From the NCBI GenBank assembly GCA_018714625.1, contig DVNE01000046.1, positions 1 to 53,461 on the forward strand: a stretch of DNA of 53,461 nucleotides, in the 5' to 3' direction. The number at the start of each line of letters is the position of its first letter. Positions within the stretch are counted from its first letter, which is position 1. Made by a program: the position numbers and the translations under genes. Below are positions 28,931 to 36,876 of this stretch, one piece after another. The DNA comes from Candidatus Coproplasma excrementigallinarum. Lineage in GTDB: Bacteria > Bacillota > Clostridia > Christensenellales > Borkfalkiaceae. A model generated the notes under the pieces. It was not told the origin of the DNA. It did not search any database and saw only the letters and a list, made by a program, of their open reading frames with translations.

Positions 28931-29827
28931 ATGGGATTTTTTTCTAAAATAAAGGACGCTTTAAAAAAGACCAAACAGACCCTCGGCGGCGCAATAAAGG
29001 CGCTGTTTACAAGGGGAAAGATAGGCGACGAGTTCTATGACGAGCTTGAAGAAATTCTCATTTCCGCCGATATTTCCGTCACGACGGCGGAGGAGACGGT
29101 GGAGGATTTGCGCGCCGAGGTCAAAAAGGAAAAGCTAAAGGACGAGGAGTATGTTGTAAACCTTTTAAAGGACATTCTCGAGGACACGCTCACCCGTGCT
29201 GAAGTACCTGAAATAGAGTATCCTGCCGTAATAGTTTTAATAGGCGTTAACGGCGTTGGCAAGACCACTACGGTAGGCAAGCTTGCCGACTACTTCTTAA
29301 GGAACAAAAAGAGCGTGACCGTGGCTGCGGCCGATACCTTCCGTGCCGCCGCGGCAGACCAGCTCACCGTCTGGGCAGAGAGGGCGGGCGTGCGCATAGT
29401 AAAGCACGAAGAGGGCAGCGACCCTTCGGCCGTCGTGTTCGACGCAATCTCCTCGGCAAAGGCCAAGGGTACTGACGTATTGCTCGTGGATACGGCGGGC
29501 AGACTGCACGTTAAGGCAAACCTTATGGAGGAGCTGAAAAAGATTTCCCGCGTAATATCCCGCGAATACCCGCAGGCGCACGTATATAAACTGCTCGTTC
29601 TCGACGCGACCACGGGAAACAACGCAATAAACCAGGCGCGCCTTTTCGACGAGGCTGTCGACCTCGACGGCATTGTGCTTACCAAGCTCGATTCCACCGC
29701 AAAGGGCGGATTTGTAATTTCGCTGTGCGGCGAGCTTGAAATTCCCGTCATATTTGTAGGCACGGGCGAAAAGATAGGCGACCTTGAAAAATTCAACCCC
29801 GAAGAATTTATAGATTCTATTCTTTAA
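28931..29827 (+). CDS. ftsY: Signal recognition particle receptor FtsY
   Basis: GTPase that docks SRP-ribosome complexes at the membrane for co-translational insertion. 298 residues, so only the helical N and GTPase G domains are present, with no long acidic A domain. G1 is GVNGVGKTT (about 105-113). DTFRAAAADQL, VDTAGRLHVKANLMEELKK and TKLDSTAKGG are the other conserved blocks. AAAAGGAA precedes the ATG. It is the last gene of the asnS-to-ftsY stretch and is closed by a perfect palindromic terminator. Confidence 0.97.
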   Translation: MGFFSKIKDALKKTKQTLGGAIKALFTRGKIGDEFYDELEEILISADISVTTAEETVEDLRAEVKKEKLKDEEYVVNLLKDILEDTLTRAEVPEIEYPAVIVLIGVNGVGKTTTVGKLADYFLRNKKSVTVAAADTFRAAAADQLTVWAERAGVRIVKHEEGSDPSAVVFDAISSAKAKGTDVLLVDTAGRLHVKANLMEELKKISRVISREYPQAHVYKLLVLDATTGNNAINQARLFDEAVDLDGIVLTKLDSTAKGGFVISLCGELEIPVIFVGTGEKIGDLEKFNPEEFIDSIL

Positions 29828-29840
29828 TCTTTAAAATATA

Positions 29841-29886
29841 AAGCCTGCGGCGCGCAAGAATTCTTGCGCGCCGCAGGCTTTTTTAT
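29841..29886. terminator. 40-bp perfect palindrome terminator after ftsY
   Basis: Arms 29841-29860 and 29861-29880 are perfect reverse complements with no spacer, centred on GAATTC, followed by TTTTATTT. Confidence 0.85.
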
Positions 29887-29989
29887 TTAAAATACTTTAT
29901 AGTTTATATTGTATCAGTTTACATATTTTCCCTTGATTTAGCCGAATAGTGCGGGCAAAATCTGCCCAAAATACTTGCGGAGGGCAGTT

Positions 29990-30586
29990 ATGCAATTTGA
30001 AGATACCAAAACTTATTTAAACCTTGCGCGCAGTTTTGCGGGTGAGGCTCAGGCGGGAATGAGGTACCAGCTTGCGGCAAGGCTTGCCACGCAGCAGGGC
30101 TATGTTACGCTCGCCGATACCATTCGCACGCTTGCAAAAAACGAAACGGTGCACGCGCGCAGATTTTTTGAAGAACTTTCCAAAAGAGGACAAAAACTCG
30201 ACAATATCGATCTGGACGCGGGATACCCCTTCCACGGAGGCAGTCTTGAAGAGTGCCTGCGCTATGCCGCACAGGACGAGCGCGCCGAACACACCAAAAT
30301 ATATCCCGACTTTGCGGCTGAGGCCGAGGCAGAGGGCTTCAGCGATGTAGCCGCGCTGTACAGACTGGTCGCCAATGTGGAAAAGCGTCACGAAATGATT
30401 TTCAATTACCTCTACGAGGCATACAAATCGGGTACGCTGTTTTCCAACGAAAGCCCCATGCTCTATATATGCAGCGAATGCGGTTATATGCACACCGGCA
30501 CAAAGGCGTGGGATGTGTGCCCGCTCTGCAAATCTTCGCAGGGGTATGTTGAATTGCACTTGCCCTTTGAAAAGGAGAGAATATGA
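29990..30586 (+). CDS. Rubrerythrin
   Basis: Non-haem diiron peroxidase that reduces hydrogen peroxide in anaerobes. From the ATG at 29990 it has 198 residues. An upstream in-frame TTG at 29975 is rejected because GGAGG lies between it and the ATG at the right distance. A four-helix ferritin-like domain carries the iron-ligand motifs (GEAQAGMRYQ, KNETVHARRF, DERAEH, EKRHEM). A C-terminal rubredoxin domain has CSECGY and CPLCKS Cys pairs. The stop overlaps the ATG of a 30-codon Cys-rich ORF (ATGA) that has a strong Shine-Dalgarno, making an oxidative-stress micro-operon plausible. Confidence 0.95.
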   Translation: MQFEDTKTYLNLARSFAGEAQAGMRYQLAARLATQQGYVTLADTIRTLAKNETVHARRFFEELSKRGQKLDNIDLDAGYPFHGGSLEECLRYAAQDERAEHTKIYPDFAAEAEAEGFSDVAALYRLVANVEKRHEMIFNYLYEAYKSGTLFSNESPMLYICSECGYMHTGTKAWDVCPLCKSSQGYVELHLPFEKERI

Positions 30587-30675
30587 AGAAAGCTAATGAA
30601 AACCAGTCAAAAAACACAAAGTCCAAAAGCTGCGGCTCTAAGGGCGCAAGCGGCTGTGCAAAAAACTGCAAGTAA
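30583..30675 (+). CDS. 30-residue Lys/Asn-rich peptide with three cysteines, coupled to rubrerythrin
   Basis: Reads MKKANENQSKNTKSKSCGSK and then ten more residues, with cysteines at 17, 25 and 29. AAAGGAGAGAAT lies directly before the ATG, which overlaps the rubrerythrin stop as ATGA. That ribosome-binding context is better than for most genes here and argues that it is translated. The basic, Cys-containing composition suggests metal or thiol chemistry linked to rubrerythrin, but this is inference. A second frame (30596-30769) overlaps it in the +1 phase. A one-base change in the six-A run at 30660-30665 would join the two, so a frameshift or sequence error must be considered. Confidence 0.6.
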   Translation: MKKANENQSKNTKSKSCGSKGASGCAKNCK

Positions 30676-30769
30676 ACGCAGTTTTTACAGTCACGACGAT
30701 CCTTCCGGCAGTTATACGGGCGTACCTTCAGACGGGGGAGTGCCCGTGCAGGACGCAGACGATTTGTAA
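30596..30769 (+). CDS. 57-residue ORF ending in a GSYTG...VQDADDL tail
   Basis: ATG at 30596 opens a frame of 57 codons in the same phase as rubrerythrin, overlapping the 30-residue ORF. Its C-terminal part (DDPSGSYTGVPSDGG, then VPVQDADDL) looks like the tail of short conserved proteins that I associate from memory with Clostridia. This needs checking. The N-terminal part is low-complexity Ala/Gln/Lys and the start lacks its own Shine-Dalgarno. Either it is translated separately by coupling, or its tail belongs to the Cys-rich ORF through a frameshift. Confidence 0.5.
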   Translation: MKTSQKTQSPKAAALRAQAAVQKTASKRSFYSHDDPSGSYTGVPSDGGVPVQDADDL

Positions 30770-30987
30770 GCCTTTGGCATAAGACAAAGTATGTTTACTG
30801 TAAAATTTCGCAAAAGAATTTTTGCGTAAAGCTTTGCGGGTTACCGTAAAGAGAGGTAAATTTTATTTTTCTTTAATAAAAAGGACTTAAGGCTTATTAA
30901 AAAAGTTTTTCTGGTATAACACTTCTTTTTCCGTGGGGAGTACGGGGTAAAGCGTTAATTGCGGCATATATGCAGGCCAATTTCAGG

Positions 30988-31079
30988 TTACGGTTTAAGT
31001 AATGGTGCAATAAAACTTATTTTTTTATCAGTTTAAAAATAAAAAAGCTATTGCACTATCCATTACTTTTTAACCGTAA
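30988..31079. repeat. Long imperfect hairpin between rubrerythrin unit and sdaA
   Basis: TTACGGTTTAAGTAATGG (30988-31005) and TGCAATA (31006-31012) pair with TATTGCA (31049-31055) and CCATTACTT...AACCGTAA (31060-31079), with small bulges and an AT-rich loop of about 36 bases. Part of a 360-base gap (30770-31129) that has no gene. A palindrome-family copy, GCGGCATATATGC, lies at 30961. The element could be a structured RNA or a MITE-like remnant. Confidence 0.5.
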
Positions 31080-31118
31080 GCGGCGGCGCGCAGATTTTCT
31101 GCGCGCCGCCGCTTCTTT
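31079..31118. terminator. Terminator downstream of sdaA
   Basis: 15-bp perfect stem: 31079-31093 with 31099-31113, loop ATTTT. A-rich and T-rich flanks exist on both sides, so it could act on both strands. Confidence 0.75.
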
Positions 31119-31129
31119 ATAAAATAAGG

Positions 31130-32355
31130 TTATTCAAAGTGCAGTTTGCTCACGGGGTAATATTTTGCAAGCCCGCCGGAAGAGGTCTCGCGGTAGCTTT
31201 TAAGCAGGTCGCGCCCCGTGTTGTACATAGTTTTGACTATCAGGTCAAAACTTATCTTGCGCGAATCCGCCAGAAAGTTTGCCAGGCTGAGCGCGTTTAT
31301 CGCCCTCATCGCCGCCACGGCGTTGCGCTCTATGCAGGGTATCTGCACAAGTCCCGCAATGGGGTCGCAGGTCAGTCCCAGGTGGTGCTCCATAGCCACT
31401 TCAGCAGCATATTCTATCTGGCCGAGCCCCATCTCGAACAGCTCGCCTAGCGCCGCTGCCGCCATAGAGCAGGCCGAGCCTATCTCTGCCTGACATCCGC
31501 ACTCCGCGCCGCTTATCGAGGCGTTGGTCTTTATTATGTTGCCTACAATGCCGCCCGTCGCCAGCGCGCGCACTATCTGTTCGTCAGAAAAGCCGCGGGT
31601 GTCCTGCATGTAGTGCAGAACGCTGGGCACTACCCCGCAACTGCCGCAGGTGGGCGCGGTGACTACCATTCCGCCCGCCGCGTTCTGCTCGCTCACGGCA
31701 AATGCGTAGCTGCATACCAGTCTGTTCTCTCTTGTCTGCGCCGACTCGTCTATGTGGCGCTGATTGTAAAGGTGCTGCGCACGCCTCTGCGTTCCAAGGC
31801 AGCCGGGCAGCACGCCCGAAGTTGTCAGCCCCTCGTGTATGGTTGTCTTCATTTGTTCCCATACGGTGTGCAGATAGTTAAAAAGCTCGTCGCCCTCGCA
31901 CATATATGCATACTGCCATAAGCGCATGTTGTGCGCGCTGCAATAGGCCGTATTTCGTCGTAGGTGGAGAGGGGGTAGACGTCGTTGTCTATGCCGCAGG
32001 TTTCGTCGGGCTCGCCCTCTATGCGTATCGTGCCGCCGCCAACGCTGTAAAAGCGGGTGACGGCCAGTTTTTTGTCGCCGCGCAGCGCCGTAATGTCCAG
32101 CGTGTTGGGGTGTACGGGGCAGGGCGTCGTCTTATCGAACAAGACCTCGCAGGGGATGGGCTCAAATGTCTTTTTTAGCACCGCGTCGGTGCAGTGCCCC
32201 TTTCCGGTCAGCGCAAGCGAGCCGTAAAGCGTAACGCTGAACTTGTCGGCCTGGGGATAGCGCGCCTTCATAAGCTCTGCGGCGCGTTCCGGGCCGATGG
32301 TGTGTGAACTTGAAGGCCCGCGGCCTATTTTATATATTTCTTTAAGCGATTGCAT
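31130..32355 (-). pseudogene. sdaA: L-serine dehydratase, single-chain form, broken by a one-base frameshift
   Basis: Iron-sulfur L-serine ammonia-lyase, which converts serine to pyruvate and ammonia. The 5' part (32355 down to about 31950) encodes the beta domain with GPSSSHTIGPERAAEL. The 3' part (about 31947 to 31130) encodes the alpha domain with APTCGSCGVVPS and GAECGCQAEIGSACSMAAAAL, where the cluster cysteines lie. The frames fail to join near 31948. Adding one C to the CC at 31948-31949 restores YDEIR-AYCSAHNMRLWQYA without a break and gives a normal-length protein of about 408 residues. No other damage is visible, so this is a very recent mutation, a phase-variable site or a sequencing/assembly error. 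GAGAGG precedes the ATG. Confidence 0.88.
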
Positions 32356-32765
32356 ACAGAAAGCCTCTCGTGCGGCGTAAATTTACATAAAGTTTTGCAG
32401 CATCCTGTTTACATACAGTATTATAATAGCCCGTGCCCTGCAAGTCAACGGCATAGAGTAAAAGAAAAATTATTTTTGCAGCAGTTGATTTTTATCATAA
32501 ATATGAAAAAACAGCCCCGCTTTCAGGGGCTGCAAAAGTTGCTTTTAATTGACTTTATAATTGATTAAAAAAGGCATATTGCGGGGTGTTTTGCGTTGCT
32601 GTTTGCCGTGTAACTTGGTGGGGCGTTTTGTGTGCGGCGGGCTGCCGTAGAACTCAAGCGGAGCGCTTTGCGCGTGGCGGCCTGCCACCTTCAAAGTATT
32701 TTTGCGCGTGGCGCGCCTGCGCAATAAATTCAGTTGGGGCGCATATATGTCGTCTTTAATCGGCT
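32356..32765. other. Gap between sdaA and the DUF1294 gene
   Basis: 410 bases with no supportable gene. A terminator lies at 32506-32532 and one palindrome-family copy, GGCGCATATATGTCG, near 32738. A 134-codon minus frame covering 32545-32949 is a shadow of the DUF1294 gene and its flank. Confidence 0.55.
32506..32532 (-). terminator. Terminator for the minus-strand DUF1294 transcript
   Basis: CAGCCCC (32512-32518) and GGGGCTG (32526-32532) form a 7-bp stem. On minus it is followed by TTTTTTCAT. Confidence 0.65.
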
Positions 32766-33047
32766 TTACGGCAAAAGGTATATGGCGGCAAAAATTATCG
32801 CCGCCGCCTGCCATATAATGCCGAGAGCGTTGACTGCAATAAACAGCGGCTTGCGCGTCTTGTGGCGGCAGAATATCATTCCCGCAATTCCGCCCGCCGC
32901 TCCGCCGAAGAAGGAGAGGGAGAGCAGCACCCTTTCGGGTACGCGCCATTCGCCCCTTTGCGCCGCGCGCTTGTCAAGGGCGTAGAGTATAAAGTTGACA
33001 AGTGAAATTGCGGTGATTGCCACACATATTGCAATAAATATCAGCAT
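32766..33047 (-). CDS. DUF1294 small membrane protein
   Basis: 93 residues. One N-terminal and two further hydrophobic segments flank a conserved middle, YALDKRAAQRGEWRVPERVL, then FGGAAGGIAGMIFCRHKTRK. This is the recognisable DUF1294 pattern (small membrane proteins of unknown function, sometimes fused to a cold-shock domain elsewhere). There is no clear Shine-Dalgarno. It follows radA by 29 bases on the same strand and is probably co-transcribed. Confidence 0.88.
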   Translation of the reverse strand: MLIFIAICVAITAISLVNFILYALDKRAAQRGEWRVPERVLLSLSFFGGAAGGIAGMIFCRHKTRKPLFIAVNALGIIWQAAAIIFAAIYLLP

Positions 33048-33076
33048 AATTAACTTGTTTTCAAGGCAGATTTGGT

Positions 33077-34438
33077 TTATCTGAATAAATTTTTTATCAT
33101 AGTACTTGCATACAGCACGGGCACGACGTCTATTTTATCGAGATACTTTGTCATGGACTTCATATTTTTTGCGGGTACGAGCACCTTTTTAAAGCCCATT
33201 TTAACGCACTCGGCAACGCGCTTTTCGGCATAGGAAACCGCCCTGACTTCTCCCGTAAGTCCCACTTCGCCGAATGCGGCGGTGAACTTGTCTATCGGCT
33301 TATCGTAGTAGGAGGAGGCCAGCGCCGCGCACACGGCAAGGTCGGCGGCAGGCTCGTTGAGCTTTATGCCGCCCATTGCGTTGACGTACACGTCAAACCC
33401 GCCCAGGTTTACGCCGCACCGCTTTTCAAGCACGGCTAAAAGCAGCACAAGTTTATTGTAGTCCACGCCCAGCGGCATTCTGCGCGGCTGGCCGAAACTC
33501 GTCTTTGATATAAGCGTCTGCACTTCAACGTTCATACATCTGTTGCCCGTGCGCGCAGGCGTCACAACCGAGCCCGCCTCTTCGCCGCGGCTCTCCGAAA
33601 GGAATATGCCCGAATAGTCGGTCACGGCTATGATGCCGTGGTCGGTCATTTCAAACACGCCCACTTCCGAAACGTTGCCGAACCTGTTCTTTACCGAGCG
33701 CAGAATACGGTAGTTTTCCTGGTTTTCACCCTCAAAATACAGCACCGTATCCATTATGTGTTCAAGGACTTTGGGACCTGCAAGCGCGCCCTCCTTGGTG
33801 ACGTGGCCTATTATAAAGAATGTTATGCCGCGGCTCTTTGCAATGCGCATCAGCCGCGAGGCGCACTCGCGCACCTGACCTACCGACCCCGAAGAGGAGG
33901 AGAGGTCCTCGGTATATACTGCCTGAATGGAGTCAATCACGCAGAACTCCACGCCGTCAAGCTCGCTTTCAAGGCCGTCTATGCAGGTCTCGTTCAGAAG
34001 CAGCAGGTTGTCTGAAGAGAGCCCCAGCCTCTCCGCGCGTAGCTTCACCTGCGAACAGCTCTCCTCGGCGGAAAAATACAGCACCTTGTGCTTTTGCGAA
34101 AGATGCGCCGCTATCTGCGTGAGCAGCGTGGACTTGCCTATGCCCGGGTCGCCGCCCAGAAGTATGAGCGAGCCCTTGACTATGCCGCCGCCGATTACGT
34201 TGTCGAACTCGGAAATGCCGGAGGGTGTCCGCTCGTAGCTTATGTATTCCACCTGCGAAAGTGGCTTTGCGTGCGGAGTGGAATATACCGTCTTTTTTGC
34301 CGTCTTTACCGCCGGTTCGGGGTTTACGATTTCCTCGGCCATGGTGTTGAATTTTCCGCAGGAAGGACAGCGCCCCAGCCAGCGCGGGCTGGTAGCTCCG
34401 CATTCGCTGCAAACAAAAACAGTTGTGCTTTTAGCCAT
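33077..34438 (-). CDS. radA: DNA repair protein RadA
   Basis: RecA-related branch-migration ATPase in homologous recombination. 453 residues, the family length. An N-terminal zinc finger (C10, C13, C24, C27) precedes Walker A GGDPGIGKST at 95-104. The RadA-specific KNRFG motif follows, and the C-terminal domain is Lon-protease-like with GEVGLTGEVR. No clear Shine-Dalgarno is seen before the ATG. A 228-base repeat-filled gap separates it from ispDF upstream. Confidence 0.96.
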   Translation of the reverse strand: MAKSTTVFVCSECGATSPRWLGRCPSCGKFNTMAEEIVNPEPAVKTAKKTVYSTPHAKPLSQVEYISYERTPSGISEFDNVIGGGIVKGSLILLGGDPGIGKSTLLTQIAAHLSQKHKVLYFSAEESCSQVKLRAERLGLSSDNLLLLNETCIDGLESELDGVEFCVIDSIQAVYTEDLSSSSGSVGQVRECASRLMRIAKSRGITFFIIGHVTKEGALAGPKVLEHIMDTVLYFEGENQENYRILRSVKNRFGNVSEVGVFEMTDHGIIAVTDYSGIFLSESRGEEAGSVVTPARTGNRCMNVEVQTLISKTSFGQPRRMPLGVDYNKLVLLLAVLEKRCGVNLGGFDVYVNAMGGIKLNEPAADLAVCAALASSYYDKPIDKFTAAFGEVGLTGEVRAVSYAEKRVAECVKMGFKKVLVPAKNMKSMTKYLDKIDVVPVLYASTMIKNLFR

Positions 34439-34464
34439 TTAAATGTACCGTAAATACTAATTGC

Positions 34465-34667
34465 CCCGTATATATGGGGCAATTAACAATTTTTTATATT
34501 TTATTATGCTCTGCAATATCCCGCCATATATGCTGCTGGCAAAGCGTGTTGGTTGCCGTATATGCCGCTGGCTAATACTGTTTGTTGCCGCATATTACGC
34601 GGGCAAAGTCAATTAACTGCCGCATATTACGCGGGTAAACTCAACTCATTGCCATATATGCCGCAAT
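34465..34667. repeat. Tandem 32-bp palindrome-containing repeats between radA and ispDF
   Basis: A single copy, CCCCGTATATATGGGGC, lies near 34466. From about 34520 there are five degenerate tandem units of about 32 bases. Each begins GCC and contains ATATATGC, GTATATGCC, GCATATTACGC (twice) or ATATATGCC, then GGCAAA- or GGCTAA-like sequence ending near GTT or ATT. The two central units share GCCGCATATTACGCGGG exactly. The units run into the ispDF stop. Confidence 0.65.
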
Positions 34668-35806
34668 CAAAGCTTTTTCATAAGCACGGCGGCGTAAGCC
34701 GTTATGCCGAGGCCTTCGCCCACAAAACCCAGTCTTTCGCTCGTGCCTGCGGCAACTGCCACGGCCGAGGGCTCAAGGTTGCACAGCTTTGAAAGGGAGA
34801 GTACCATATCGTCTATGCAGGGTGCAAGTTTGGGCTTTTCCGCCTGCACGGCAACCGATAAATTGACGGGCGCATATCCCTGCCCGCGCGCCATATCCAT
34901 AACTTCGAGGAGTAGTTTGGAGCTGTCTGCTCCCTTATATTTTTTGTCGGTATCGGGGAAGTAGTGGCCAATATCTTTAAGTCCGCTGGCCGAAAGTATG
35001 GCGTCCATAACTGCGTGCAGCACCACGTCGCCGTCGCTGTGCGCTATAAGCGAGCTGTCGCAGCTTATCTTCACGCCCGCAAGGGTGACATAGTCGTCCA
35101 GTCCGCCAAAGGCGTGCGTGTCCGCACCTATGCCCACGCGGCAGCCTTCAACGGCCGCAATGGGGGGTATGTCTTTTGTAAAATCTTCGCGGTAAGTGAG
35201 CTTGGTGTTGTGTCTGTCGCCCTCAAATATGTGCGGCAGGCCTATATAATTTGCATACAGCGCGCTGTCGTCCGAGTAGGTCTGGCCGTCGCCGTCTGCA
35301 AGCTCGTACGCCTTTTTGATGTCTGCCGAGCGGAAGCCCTGCGGGGTCTGCACGCTGTACACCGTTTCGCGCTTGGGTACGTCGGTTATAACGCCGTAAT
35401 ATACTGTAGCCATCGTGTCGGTGACGGGTGTGGCGCACACGCCGCTGCCGTAAGTTTTGGTGCACTCTATGCAGTCCTGAATTATCTTGTGTGTAACAAA
35501 CGGCCTTGCGCCGTCGTGTATCAGAACTATATCTCCCGTTACCTTTTCAAGCGCCTTGCGCACGCCGTCCGTGCGCGTCTTGCCGCCTATCGTAACCTCG
35601 TAACCGAAGGGCGCGCACAGCGCCTTTATCTCCTTATAGTCGTGGACGGAGGAGGTGACTATCACCTCGTCGATTTCGGGAATATCAAATTGTTTGAGGG
35701 TGTGATAGAGCGCCGGAGCGCCGTAGAGCGCGGCAAGCAGTTTGTTCCTGCCGAACCCTGCGCGTTCGCCTGTTCCCGCGGCGCAGATAATAGCACTTAC
35801 TTTCAT
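34667..35806 (-). CDS. ispDF: Bifunctional IspD/IspF enzyme of the MEP pathway
   Basis: 379 residues joining 2-C-methyl-D-erythritol 4-phosphate cytidylyltransferase (about 1-220) and 2-C-methyl-D-erythritol 2,4-cyclodiphosphate synthase (about 222-379), two non-consecutive steps of isoprenoid precursor synthesis. The IspD half has ICAAGTGERAGFGRNK and LIHDGARPFV. The IspF half starts RVGIGADTHAFGG with metal ligands D229 and H231, has HSDGDVVLHAVMDAIL, and ends near GEGLGITAYA. Such fusions are known in several bacterial groups. AAGGAA lies seven bases before the ATG. It follows rqcP by 29 bases, likely in the same transcript. Confidence 0.95.
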   Translation of the reverse strand: MKVSAIICAAGTGERAGFGRNKLLAALYGAPALYHTLKQFDIPEIDEVIVTSSVHDYKEIKALCAPFGYEVTIGGKTRTDGVRKALEKVTGDIVLIHDGARPFVTHKIIQDCIECTKTYGSGVCATPVTDTMATVYYGVITDVPKRETVYSVQTPQGFRSADIKKAYELADGDGQTYSDDSALYANYIGLPHIFEGDRHNTKLTYREDFTKDIPPIAAVEGCRVGIGADTHAFGGLDDYVTLAGVKISCDSSLIAHSDGDVVLHAVMDAILSASGLKDIGHYFPDTDKKYKGADSSKLLLEVMDMARGQGYAPVNLSVAVQAEKPKLAPCIDDMVLSLSKLCNLEPSAVAVAAGTSERLGFVGEGLGITAYAAVLMKKL

Positions 35807-35835
35807 AAATATTTCCTTGAGGCGCGCAAAAAAAT

Positions 35836-36078
35836 TCAGCCTACGATTTCATAAAGGTTCTGCGCCTCGTCCTTTTTAACTACTTCTTTAACTTCCTTTA
35901 TCTTGAACTTAAGCGTTCCGCTCTGGTAGAGTATCTCAACAATGTCGCCGGCTTTTACCTCGTGCGAGGGTTTTGCCTCGCGTCCGTTTATCATAACTTT
36001 GCCCGCGGAGCACGCCTCCTGAGCAACCGTGCGCCTTTTGAGTATGCGCGAAACTTTCAGAAATTTGTCTATCCTCAT
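35836..36078 (-). CDS. rqcP: S4-domain protein RqcP (ribosome-associated quality control)
   Basis: 80 residues, almost entirely an S4 RNA-binding domain. The sequence MRIDKFLKVSRILKRRTVAQ closely resembles Bacillus RqcP (YabO), which works with RqcH in poly-alanine tailing of stalled nascent chains on the 50S subunit. AAGGA abuts the ATG with no spacer, an unusually close Shine-Dalgarno. It is the first gene of the minus-strand rqcP-ispDF run. rqcH is not in the window. Confidence 0.9.
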   Translation of the reverse strand: MRIDKFLKVSRILKRRTVAQEACSAGKVMINGREAKPSHEVKAGDIVEILYQSGTLKFKIKEVKEVVKKDEAQNLYEIVG

Positions 36079-36206
36079 TCCTTACCCGTGTATGCCGCAA
36101 TGGCGGCCAGTGAGCTTGTCGGCCTGCATTTTCGCCTTAATTCTCCGCAATGCGCGCTTTTTTGTATGAATTTTATTATAAAGTCGGCAAAACGGCGCAA
36201 AAATAC

Positions 36207-36235
36207 TTGACTTAAGTACTGCGCTTGAATATAAT
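36207..36235 (+). promoter_or_regulatory. Near-consensus sigma-A promoter, 640 bases upstream of rpoB
   Basis: TTGACT at 36207-36212, exactly 17 bases, then TATAAT at 36230-36235. This is among the best promoters in the window. The transcript would start near 36242 and either carry a 635-nt rpoB leader or be a separate short RNA. Confidence 0.65.
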
Positions 36236-36640
36236 GATAGAATGTATTAAAATGCGGTATTTGCCACATTTGGCCATTTTTTTACCGCAAATCGGGCGGC
36301 AATCGGCGAGCTTGTCGGCTGCTAATTGCGCTCAACGTAACAATTATATACCATAAAGCGGCGTTTGTAAAGTGCGCGGCTCAAAAAGGTGCAAAATTTT
36401 TAAAATTTTTTTGCACTCTGCAAAGTAAATTTTTTGCCCGTCAGCCTCGCGCGCGACTATAGTATTATTTTATTTTTATGCACGCTGCGGTTTATTAATA
36501 CTTTTTTAAGAGATTTGTCCCGAAGGGGATACGCCCCCGCCGGAAACCCGGTTTTTTCGCGGCACAAGCGCCGTGCGGAATATGGCGGCATGAGCGCCGC
36601 GGGAAAGCAGCCTTACCGCAGGTTTAGCACGGCGGTTTAA

Positions 36641-36699
36641 AAATTCCGCGCCCGCAAACGCGCCCAGCAGGGAGCGCAGTTCAAATTCCGCGCCCGCAA
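36641..36699. repeat. 17-bp perfect direct repeat in the rpoB leader
   Basis: AAATTCCGCGCCCGCAA occurs at 36641-36657 and again at 36683-36699, a 42-base period. Its meaning is unknown. Confidence 0.6.
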
Positions 36700-36876
36700 T
36701 AGTGCGGTTCATATAATGTGTGCCGCAGGAGTGTACTCCCCCAAATCTTTAATTTTGTTTTGTAGATTTTTTCCGGTGAAAAGATATATACGGATAATCG
36801 CTTGCATATTCAGCCGTGCGCCAGCGCGGCGACCCTAAGAATAACGGCGTAAGCCAAAAGGAGTATTTATCTTTCA

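Larger units (their letters stand above)
36079..36876. other. 800-base leader region of rpoB
   Basis: No supportable gene. It contains the promoter at 36207-36235, another candidate at 36432-36461 (TTGCCC, 18 bases, TATAGT), and an AT-rich stretch with the inverted repeat GTGCAAAA...TTTTGCAC near 36390-36415. Two direct-repeat pairs are present: a 15-base near-identical pair at 36559 and 36585, and a 17-base identical pair at 36641 and 36683. rplJ and rplL, which usually precede rpoB, are absent. Confidence 0.6.

Noticed and set aside
30659-30667. A-AAA-AAC run as a classical -1 slippery site in the Cys-rich micro-ORF
   Set aside because: A -1 shift leads to a frame with no recognisable product; the conserved-looking tail is in the +1 frame, so a -1 site does not explain it.
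34520-34667. Regular 32-bp spacing suggesting a small CRISPR
   Set aside because: Units are degenerate throughout and no spacer/repeat distinction or cas gene exists.
36506-36712. Minus-strand 68-codon frame with repeated AGAEF segments
   Set aside because: The repeats come from the 17-bp direct repeat in the rpoB leader; no start signal.
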